A stretch of DNA of 12,815 bases from CAYNJY01 sp964397755 (lineage in GTDB: Bacteria; Patescibacteriota; Microgenomatia; UBA10105; UBA927), in contig CAYNJY010000015.1 of assembly GCA_964397755.1 (NCBI GenBank), positions 1-12,815 on the forward strand, in the 5' to 3' direction. Shown piece after piece: positions 1 through 5,414 of the stretch; position 1 is the first letter of the stretch; every line of letters starts with the position of its first letter. The notes below the pieces were generated by a model. That model was not told the origin of the DNA. It searched no databases and saw only the letters and a program-made list of their open reading frames with translations. The position numbers and the translations under genes are program-made.

Positions 1-2
1 TT

Positions 3-212
3 CTTAGAAGAACTCTTAGAACTATTTTCAACAGACTCACTGGCACTGATAAGTCTGTCTATAAACAAATACAAAAATTAGCTAAAAGAGGAGAGTCATT
101 GCCTCCGGGCTATGGAAACCCTTCAGAAGCGACACGAGATGCTATGGAGAGAGCGGGAGTCATTTTCGAAGAGGGAGACAGCCCTTCGCCTGGCGATCAA
201 CAGGGACGATAA
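3..212 (+). CDS. C-terminal fragment of an unrecognised protein, cut by the left edge
   Basis: An open frame runs in from the left edge and ends at TAA 210-212, giving about 69 residues with no start codon needed inside the window. The peptide begins with a basic, Arg/Lys-rich stretch (LRRTLRTIFNRLTG), continues through a Lys/Gln-rich helix-like segment and ends in a Pro/Gly/acidic tail (EEGDSPSPGDQQGR), which looks like a natural disordered C-terminus. I do not recognise the family. Several further stops follow the TAA in the same frame, so the end is firm. The overlapping frame that starts at ATG 112 gives a less protein-like product and I treat it as a shadow. The real gene lies mostly to the left of the window. 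Confidence 0.5.
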   Translation, partial: LRRTLRTIFNRLTGTDKSVYKQIQKLAKRGESLPPGYGNPSEATRDAMERAGVIFEEGDSPSPGDQQGR

Positions 213-468
213 ATTTAATAGTAACGTTTGGGGAGCACACTCGCCACGTTCAGAAACGGATGTTCAGTTGGACAAGACAACCTCATCGCGCTATAGAAGC
301 CCCAGTCTGAGCATCCTGCCCATCCGCTATGGGCGCCAGTCTTGAAAGAGTTCAAGCGGGAACATCTTGCCCAAATACCCGCAGAGCGTATACCTCGTGG
401 GAGGTGCGATCTTACAGATGGAAGAGGCTGCTGTCTCCCTTTACAGGTGGTTGCTCCTTAGGTAAGAT
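213..468. other. Stretch between genes with no supported gene; possible coding remnants
   Basis: No complete gene, tRNA or clear terminator is visible here. Two short open frames without convincing starts look faintly protein-like: one at 297-461 (in frame with the gene upstream and separated from it by stops, including TAG 294-296) and one at about 346-465 that reads VYLVGGAILQMEEAAVSLYR before its stop. They overlap in different frames, so at most one can be real, and either could be debris of a decayed gene. A 6-bp inverted repeat (CTTGAA, 4-base loop, TTCAAG) lies at 341-356 and has no T-run after it. Confidence 0.3.
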
Positions 469-1161
469 GTGAACATGCCAGGAGGAAAACTTGTCGTCAT
501 AGAAGGAACCGATGGTGCAGGCAAAGGTACCCAACTAGCGCTTCTCGTCGACTACTTTAAGGAGCGCCACATATCCTACGCCACGCTTGATTTTCCCCAG
601 TACTACAAAACCTTTTTCGGCAAGTGGATCGGGAGATTCCTCAAGGGAGAGTTCGGACGGGTAGAGGAGATTACGCCCTACCTCCTCTTGTTTCCCTACG
701 CTGCTGACCGATGGCAGGCCAAAGGCGAGATCGAGCAGTGGTTATCGGAAGGGAAGATCGTTCTGTCAAACCGCTACACCGGATCAAATGCGTATCAGGC
801 GGCGAAGGTTCCCAAGAAAGATCGCCGGCGCTTTACTGAATGGTCGTTTGAGATGGAATACGAGGCCTTCGGGATACCCAAAGAAGATCTGGTGATCTTT
901 CTCTATGTGCCGTACCGGATTTCGCAGAAGCTCCTCGAGCAGAAAGCCGCACGCAAGTACCTCGGCAATCACAAGAAGAAAGACATTCATGAAGCAAACA
1001 AAAACCTTATGATGGAGGTAGAGACGGTGTACGTAGATTTTTGCTCGCGCTTCCCGCACTGGGTGAAGGTGGACTGCGTGAGAAATGGCGACATTCTGTC
1101 CAAAGAAGAGATCCACAAGAAAGTATTAGATGTGTTTCGCAGAAAAAAAATCATTATATGA
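469..1161 (+). CDS. tmk: Thymidylate kinase (dTMP kinase)
   Basis: Phosphorylates dTMP to dTDP with ATP in the cytoplasm, the step shared by de novo and salvage routes to dTTP. Seen in the 230-residue product: the Walker A loop GTDGAGKGTQ at residues 13-22, the DFPQY segment near 41-45 that fits the dTMP-binding DFP motif, a YAADR motif near 77-81, SNRYTGSN near 100-107 (the family's conserved Arg region), and a basic lid-like segment QKAARKYLG near 158-166. Length is slightly above the usual 205-215. GTG 469 is used because AGGT lies 5 bases upstream; ATG 475 is an alternative two codons later. The stop overlaps the next start as ATGA (1158-1161), so translation of the two kinases is probably coupled. 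Family assignment is firm; nothing in the catalytic motifs looks broken. Confidence 0.92.
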   Translation: MNMPGGKLVVIEGTDGAGKGTQLALLVDYFKERHISYATLDFPQYYKTFFGKWIGRFLKGEFGRVEEITPYLLLFPYAADRWQAKGEIEQWLSEGKIVLSNRYTGSNAYQAAKVPKKDRRRFTEWSFEMEYEAFGIPKEDLVIFLYVPYRISQKLLEQKAARKYLGNHKKKDIHEANKNLMMEVETVYVDFCSRFPHWVKVDCVRNGDILSKEEIHKKVLDVFRRKKIII

Positions 1162-1790
1162 AAGCCAGACTCCGCAAAAAAGGCAAAGGTAAACTTACCG
1201 TCATCGCCGGACCGATGTTTGCCGGCAAAACCACCAAGCTCCTCACCCTCTTTTCCGTCCTCTCTAACCTCGGCCACAGCACCCTGTGTTTTAAGGCGGA
1301 AGCAGTGAGCAACGGCGGCATGGGCCACACGCGAAGCCATGATGAGCGGCCCCTGCCGGTTATCTACATCGACATGAAGAAGCCCGAGAAGATTTTGCAA
1401 TACGCCTGCCCAGAGGAGCCGCAGCGCAGCGGTGATGACAAACGGGTTGGGAATGATGGGATCCAAAAAGTCATCATCGATGCCGTCCATTTTTTCCCCA
1501 AAGAGAAATTCATTGCGGTAGTGAAAAAACTCCTCGCGCAGGGGATAGACGTCTACGTCAACGGACTTATCTACAACTACCGTAAGGAAGAATACGGTCC
1601 GACCAAAGCGCTTATGAAATTAGCGGATGAATGCATCGAGCAGTACAGTATCTGCGTCAAGTGCGGCGGCAAAGCCGCCCATACCGAGCGTATCGCCGGC
1701 GGGACGGAAGTCTCGATCGGCACCACCGGAAAAGCAGTAGCCACATACGTAGCCGTCTGTTCCTCCTGCCATAAAGTGTATAAGGGATGA
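1158..1790 (+). CDS. tdk: Type II thymidine kinase (TK1-like), catalytic Glu replaced
   Basis: TK1-family enzymes phosphorylate thymidine to dTMP, feeding the tmk product encoded immediately upstream. The 210-residue product has Walker A GPMFAGKT at 18-25, a SHDERPLPV segment near 60-68, GLIYNYRKEEYGP near 136-148 (family: GLD.dFrge.FGP), and the structural zinc cysteines C166xxC169 and C201xxC204. The start is ATG 1158, in the ATGA overlap with tmk; a longer upstream extension of the frame would lie inside tmk and is not needed. The oddity is residues 108-113, DAVHFF, where the family has DE.QFF: the Glu expected to act as catalytic base is Ala and the Gln is His. The fold and zinc site look intact, so the protein may be impaired, use another base, or have another role. 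The stop overlaps the next ATG (1787-1790). Confidence 0.85.
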   Translation: MKARLRKKGKGKLTVIAGPMFAGKTTKLLTLFSVLSNLGHSTLCFKAEAVSNGGMGHTRSHDERPLPVIYIDMKKPEKILQYACPEEPQRSGDDKRVGNDGIQKVIIDAVHFFPKEKFIAVVKKLLAQGIDVYVNGLIYNYRKEEYGPTKALMKLADECIEQYSICVKCGGKAAHTERIAGGTEVSIGTTGKAVATYVAVCSSCHKVYKG

Positions 1791-2539
1791 ATCCTTCTAT
1801 AAAAGCTATCGTCGTGACCGGAAAATATGGGGCTGGTAAATCTACGGTTCGTAATTTTTTCGCCCAACAGCTAAGGCAAGATTTTCCTTGGTTAGAGGTA
1901 ATTTCCGAATCTGATCGTGCTTACATCGACGAAATGGTCGTTAAAGACGTGGGCGGTAGAGTGGCAGGTCTCGAAGGAGAGCACAGCAAATTAATCGCAG
2001 TGCATGCTTCTGGCGATTTGGAATGGGCTATTAGAGACGGGAGCCTGCATAATATAGCTCATGAACAACTTTTTAGAACCATAGCTGATGACCATCGACC
2101 GCAAAGAGTGCGTGTCGTGGAAATAGCCATCGGGCCTGATATAAGCTTCGGAAGTGGGAAACTGCCTTTACTCCAGAGTGGCAGATATTTACTTGGTTTA
2201 ATAAGTAGTCAGTTTGCTCTTCAAAATGACGTCTTGGTAGTTGAAGTGGAGTCAACATATGACATTAGGTTTAATAGAAATTCGAGACGGCCCGATCCGG
2301 TACCAGAAGATATTTTCGTAACGTGCGCCACAGATGAAGGAGAAATCTGGGGGCTTGAGCATCATTTACCACACTATATTTGTATCCGAAATATGTCTGA
2401 CGATCCACCGTTCTTATTAGGTGTCTTAGGCGAGGCATATAGGGAACGAATTCAACTTTTAATACCCGGTGAAGGAGTTCACTTAGAGGAAGAAGGTCAT
2501 GATTTGCAACACAGAGGACTGGAAAAAGACATTGGTTGA
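1787..2539 (+). CDS. P-loop kinase-like protein A of unknown family
   Basis: A 250-residue soluble protein starting with a beta-strand and Walker A loop, GKYGAGKST at residues 12-20, as in small-molecule kinases. I do not recognise the family. It is clearly homologous to the next gene: both share AHExL at residues 91-95, an E(I/L)AxGPxIS(F/Y)G motif (residues 112-122 here), a Q(S/T)G about eight residues later, and a DIRFNRNSRRP segment (159-169) matching HIRLERNEGRP in the partner. The Arg-rich segment sits where nucleoside and nucleotide kinases carry lid arginines, so a nucleotide or nucleoside kinase is the natural guess, supported by the position between tdk and a phosphatase; the substrate is unknown. 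The gene is AT-richer than its neighbours. ATG 1787 overlaps the tdk stop, with AAGGG just upstream. Confidence 0.75.
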   Translation: MNPSIKAIVVTGKYGAGKSTVRNFFAQQLRQDFPWLEVISESDRAYIDEMVVKDVGGRVAGLEGEHSKLIAVHASGDLEWAIRDGSLHNIAHEQLFRTIADDHRPQRVRVVEIAIGPDISFGSGKLPLLQSGRYLLGLISSQFALQNDVLVVEVESTYDIRFNRNSRRPDPVPEDIFVTCATDEGEIWGLEHHLPHYICIRNMSDDPPFLLGVLGEAYRERIQLLIPGEGVHLEEEGHDLQHRGLEKDIG

Positions 2540-2563
2540 AAAGGATATTGCTCCTGCCTAATC

Positions 2564-2570
2564 AAGGAGG
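2564..2570 (+). promoter_or_regulatory. Strong Shine-Dalgarno fixing the GTG start of P-loop protein B
   Basis: AAGGAGG lies five bases before GTG 2576, with no good ATG nearby. It is among the best ribosome binding sites in the window and decides the start of the second P-loop gene, which would otherwise be misplaced to an internal codon. Confidence 0.8.
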
Positions 2571-2575
2571 TTACC

Positions 2576-3352
2576 GTGCACCCACCCTTATTTCTACTAG
2601 GTCCGTCCGGATCAGGGAAATCAGACACAGGACACAAACTAGTAGACTTGTTCGACAACCACGGGATTCCCGTAGAGTTTCACACAAGCAAACGTTGGCT
2701 CGGTCAAGTCGTATTAGCTGATGCTGCAATTGGTAAAAGAATCGGTAGCGTCATCGAAACTCCCAATCTAACGCTGTTAAATCCCGATGATGCAGACGTC
2801 GAAACGTTCCAGGTAGTATTCAAAAATGGTTTGGCGCTCAACAGGGCACATGAAGCGCTTATCGCAGACGTAGCAAAACGATACCGAGAAACCGACAATA
2901 ATAATGTTATGGTTATCGCAGAATTGGCGAACGGACCAACGATATCTTATGGAAAAGATAAAGAACCAGTGCGCCAAACAGGAAGTCAGTTTTTTCAATG
3001 GATACGTCAATATGGTTTACTCCTCGAGGCTCACTGTTGGCTCATTACAGCTCCGCTTCATATACGTCTGGAAAGAAATGAAGGGAGGCCGGGACGACTT
3101 CCTTCAAAAGAACTTGAAAAGTTATACCCCGACTCAGATATCTTGCCCACGCTTGAGTTAGCAAGGAGAATGTTTGGTCGCCGATTCCATCATATTGAAA
3201 ATATCACTCCTGGTAAAGAAATGTTTCTTGGACGAGTTGAGAACGAATTTTATAATGTCTTGGCACCCCAGTACGGCCTTGGGGAAAGAATGGTGAGGCC
3301 ATCAGAACAAGATTTAGGAGTTCAATCGAGAGCGAGGCGCGAACGTGAATAG
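2576..3352 (+). CDS. P-loop kinase-like protein B, paralog of the preceding gene
   Basis: A 258-residue protein with an N-terminal strand and Walker A GPSGSGKS at residues 9-16. It shares with the preceding protein AHEAL (91-95), ELANGPTISYG (116-126), QTG (134-136) and HIRLERNEGRPGR (162-174), at nearly identical spacing, so the two are ancient tandem duplicates or a co-inherited pair. Overall identity outside these motifs is low. Function is unknown; a nucleoside/nucleotide-type kinase is inferred from the P-loop, the Arg-rich lid-like segment and the salvage genes on both sides. The start is GTG 2576: a strong Shine-Dalgarno AAGGAGG lies at 2564-2570, five bases upstream, and there is a 36-base gap from the previous stop. 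The C-terminus is basic and charged (SRARRERE). It overlaps the next gene by 8 bases. Confidence 0.75.
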   Translation: MHPPLFLLGPSGSGKSDTGHKLVDLFDNHGIPVEFHTSKRWLGQVVLADAAIGKRIGSVIETPNLTLLNPDDADVETFQVVFKNGLALNRAHEALIADVAKRYRETDNNNVMVIAELANGPTISYGKDKEPVRQTGSQFFQWIRQYGLLLEAHCWLITAPLHIRLERNEGRPGRLPSKELEKLYPDSDILPTLELARRMFGRRFHHIENITPGKEMFLGRVENEFYNVLAPQYGLGERMVRPSEQDLGVQSRARRERE

Positions 3353-3941
3353 TAAGCACACTACCATTTATCTTCTCCGCCATGGAGATTATGAGAACCC
3401 CAAGAATATTTTCCATGGCCGGCTCCCGGGGTTTCCTCTTTCCACTACTGGATTAGAGCAAGCAAAACGTCTTGGTCAATCGACTGCCCATCTCCCAATA
3501 GCTGCCGTCTACGCAAGTCCCCTGACGCGCACCTTTCAAACTGCCCAAGCCATCGCCGCAGTTCACAATCTCCCAGTCCAAACCGATGACCGGCTCATGG
3601 ATCTCCTCACCCCGCTTCAGGGCAAGCCCATCGCGTACATGGAATCCATCAACTGGAGCTTTTATCGAAGAGAATTTATCAGAGCAGGTGGTGAACCATT
3701 AAGCGCTGTTTTTCATCGTATGGATACCTGCATCCGCGAAAAGATTGCAAGCCACCTCGGCCAGCACATTGTCTTTCTCTCCCACGGGGATCCTGTTATG
3801 GCGATTAAAATCAAATACTTAGGTCTGCCGCTTCGCGGCAGAAACATCATGTATCCATACGTTCCTGTTGCAGCCGGGTATATAATACGGATAGATACGG
3901 AAGGAAAAGTTTTGTCTGTCAGTGATTTTCCGAATAAATAA
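3345..3941 (+). CDS. Histidine phosphatase superfamily protein (phosphoglycerate-mutase-like)
   Basis: A 198-residue member of the branch-1 histidine phosphatases, which transfer phosphate to a histidine and hydrolyse it. Visible: LLRHGDYEN at residues 10-18 with H13 as the phospho-accepting His and R12 beside it, SPLTRTFQTA at 58-67 with the second conserved Arg (R62), and LSHGD at 145-149 with the second active-site His (H147). There is no signal peptide. The family covers many phosphate esters; inside a nucleoside salvage block a nucleotide or sugar-phosphate substrate is plausible but not shown. GTG 3345 overlaps the previous gene by 8 bases and has only a weak GAG-type ribosome site. A decayed relative lies about 1.2 kb downstream. 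Membership of the superfamily is certain; substrate is unknown. Confidence 0.88.
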   Translation: MNSKHTTIYLLRHGDYENPKNIFHGRLPGFPLSTTGLEQAKRLGQSTAHLPIAAVYASPLTRTFQTAQAIAAVHNLPVQTDDRLMDLLTPLQGKPIAYMESINWSFYRREFIRAGGEPLSAVFHRMDTCIREKIASHLGQHIVFLSHGDPVMAIKIKYLGLPLRGRNIMYPYVPVAAGYIIRIDTEGKVLSVSDFPNK

Positions 3942-3947
3942 GCAATC

Positions 3948-4799
3948 ATGAAACGAAAAATCTCGGCAATTGCTCCCATCATCGGGGGGAAACAATACCA
4001 TATCGAGTGTGGACCGGGAGATGTAGCACCCTCCGTTCTTATTCCCGGCGATCCGGCGCGGGTGGGGAAAATCGCGTCTCTGTGGGACACGGCTAAGGAA
4101 ATCGCCAATCACCGCGAGTATCACACGATGACCGGCAAATACCAGAGAGTCCCGATTTCGTGCACAAGTAGCGGCATCGGCGGGCCGTCTCTTGCTATTG
4201 CGGTAGACGAACTCTGCCGTATCGGTGCGCATACGTTTATTCGGGTCGGCTCAACCGGCGGCATCCAAAAAGGACAAAATATCGGGGACTTAGTTATTTC
4301 AACGGGTGCAGTACGTCTTGAGGGGACGAGTAAAGACTTTGTGATCCCTGAATATCCTGCTATTGCTCACTACGAAGTGGTCATGGCTCTCATCGAAGCT
4401 TCCGAAGAACTCAAGGTACGCTATCACGTCGGGATCACTGCTTCAACCGACACGTTTTATACCGGCCAGGGAAGACCGGCGTATGAGAATTATTTTCCCA
4501 GTTTCAAAGAGCACATCTTTCGCGACATGCAAGCGGCTGGTGTCTTAAACTTTGAAATGGAAGCGGCAACCCTTTTGACCATGGCAAGTCTTTTCGGCAA
4601 ACGGGCAGGTGCCGTCTGCGTCATTATCGCCAACCGCGTGACGGATGAATTTGCCATCACCGACGAGATGCAAAAACGCGCCGGGCTCGTTGCCAGCCGC
4701 GCCGTGGCAATTCTTCACGAGTGGGACAAGAAAAAAGCCAAACGGTCTAAGCGATACCTCTTTCCATCACTCCTCTCCTCTCGCAGTTCTTTGTATTGA
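3948..4799 (+). CDS. udp: Uridine phosphorylase
   Basis: Cleaves uridine (and often deoxyuridine or thymidine) with phosphate to the base and (deoxy)ribose-1-phosphate, reversibly, in the cytoplasm. The 283-residue product matches the NP-I phosphorylase family closely: PGDPARV at 33-39 (phosphate site), GSTGGIQ at 101-107, DTFYTGQGR at 168-176 with the Gln and Arg that read the uracil ring in uridine phosphorylases, and NFEMEAATLL at 201-210 binding the ribose. It resembles E. coli Udp through most of its length and then has a basic C-terminal extension (about 20-25 residues, KKAKRSKRY and onward) beyond the usual end. ATG 3948 is 6 bases after the phosphatase stop, with no clear Shine-Dalgarno. 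Thymidine phosphorylase activity is a possible side role. It is the last gene of the salvage block. Confidence 0.92.
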   Translation: MKRKISAIAPIIGGKQYHIECGPGDVAPSVLIPGDPARVGKIASLWDTAKEIANHREYHTMTGKYQRVPISCTSSGIGGPSLAIAVDELCRIGAHTFIRVGSTGGIQKGQNIGDLVISTGAVRLEGTSKDFVIPEYPAIAHYEVVMALIEASEELKVRYHVGITASTDTFYTGQGRPAYENYFPSFKEHIFRDMQAAGVLNFEMEAATLLTMASLFGKRAGAVCVIIANRVTDEFAITDEMQKRAGLVASRAVAILHEWDKKKAKRSKRYLFPSLLSSRSSLY

Positions 4800-4831
4800 C
4801 AACAATAACGCGGCCGCGTTATGGTTGTCAA
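4796..4831. repeat. 36-base near-perfect palindrome over the udp stop codon
   Basis: The left arm TTGACAACAATAACGCGG (4796-4813) and the right arm CCGCGTTATGGTTGTCAA (4814-4831) are reverse complements except for one pair, with no loop at the centre (GCGGCCGC). The udp stop TGA 4797-4799 lies in the left arm. No T-run follows, so it is not a standard terminator. It could be an operator for a dimeric regulator, an mRNA 3'-end stabiliser or a recombination/replication site. Confidence 0.75.
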
Positions 4832-4889
4832 TCACCACACTTTCCCCACATGCATCTTGATATTCATCAATGGCATTGGATACACTAGC

Positions 4890-4932
4890 AAAAAGCGCTT
4901 GAAAGTTTGTCTCACTCGAGGCGCTTTTTTTT
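4890..4932 (+). terminator. Rho-independent terminator ending the salvage block
   Basis: AAAAAGCGC (4890-4898) pairs with GCGCTTTTT (4921-4929), extended inward by a T-G and T-A pair, and is followed by a run of eight Ts (4925-4932). The A-run on the 5' side means it could also work, less strongly, for transcription from the other strand. It separates the six-gene block from the next unit. Confidence 0.8.
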
Positions 4933-5017
4933 CAAGCAACGAATCGCCCTCTCCACGACAGTGAGCATCATACTTGGCTACTCACCAAATGAAAAATCAA
5001 AAACCAGCTAAATATAG

Positions 5018-5341
5018 TTCAGAAGAGGCACTATCAACAGAGTTCATTACGCAGGAAGTAGTGGCCTTCGGTATGCATTTCTGCAACATATGGCGGAAGA
5101 CCGCGTTGAGGTCATCGCAGCCGGCGGGGAACGGCTGCGGGAAGTATTTGAAAGAACGGACGCATTTATCAAAGAGAAAGTTGAGGAGCACCAGGGAAGT
5201 GAGTTCGTCGCAGTCTCTCACGGCGATCCGATCATGAGCATTAAAGTGTGAAATACTTGGGTGGTTGGCTTACCCACCGAGCTAGGCGACTAGGCTACGT
5301 GAAGCAGGCACAGGGCCTTGCGATCGCGTTTGGGGAGGATA
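5018..5341 (+). pseudogene. Frameshifted C-terminal remnant of a second histidine phosphatase
   Basis: The frame 5018-5251 contains AAGGERLREVF and, further on, VAVSHGDPIMSIKV, which aligns with RAGGEPLSAVF and VFLSHGDPVMAIKI in the intact phosphatase at 3345-3941. After IKV the reading stops at TGA 5249-5251; skipping the two bases TG at 5249-5250 restores KYLG, as in the intact copy, and continues to a plausible tail (LGYVKQAQGLAIAFGED) to about 5341. The N-terminal half with the RHG nucleophile motif is missing. It is too diverged to be a recent duplicate of the neighbour. Loss of the catalytic N-terminal half plus the frameshift make it non-functional as a phosphatase. Confidence 0.7.
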
Positions 5342-5354
5342 GACGCGACCTCTT

Positions 5355-5375
5355 GGGTTCGAGTACGTTGAACCC
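5355..5375. repeat. Small inverted repeat upstream of the 621-residue gene
   Basis: GGGTTC (5355-5360) and GAACCC (5370-5375) form a perfect 6-bp inverted repeat with a 9-base spacer. It lies just before the proposed -35 element at 5376, so it could be a regulator site; no T-run follows, which argues against a terminator. Confidence 0.35.
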
Positions 5376-5405
5376 TCGACTCTGTAGCCAGCCCCATAGT
5401 ATACT
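5376..5405 (+). promoter_or_regulatory. Promoter giving a nearly leaderless transcript
   Basis: A -10 element TATACT (5400-5405, 5 of 6 to consensus) lies 18 bases after TCGACT (5376-5381, 4 of 6 to TTGACA). The start point expected near 5412 is only about 3 bases before ATG 5415, and no Shine-Dalgarno is visible, consistent with a leaderless mRNA. Confidence 0.5.
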
Positions 5406-5414
5406 CTTCTGTCA

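Noticed and set aside
112..345. Open frame of 77 codons starting at ATG 112
   Set aside because: It overlaps the edge-truncated gene ending at 212 in another frame, has low-complexity unlikely composition and no ribosome site; treated as a shadow.
341..363. TTCAAGC with flanking bases resembling a tRNA T-loop
   Set aside because: The flanking five bases on each side do not pair, and no acceptor or anticodon arm can be built.
367..394. Possible promoter TTGCCC, 16 bases, TATACC before tmk
   Set aside because: Both boxes match only 4 of 6 positions; chance matches at this level are common.
3858..3886. Perfect -10-like TATAAT at 3881-3886 inside the phosphatase gene, before udp
   Set aside because: No acceptable -35 at 16-18 bases upstream; it lies in coding sequence and could be chance.
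4645..4860. 71-codon frame across the udp end and the palindrome
   Set aside because: Two thirds of it lies inside udp in another frame, and the remainder runs through the inverted repeat; a shadow.
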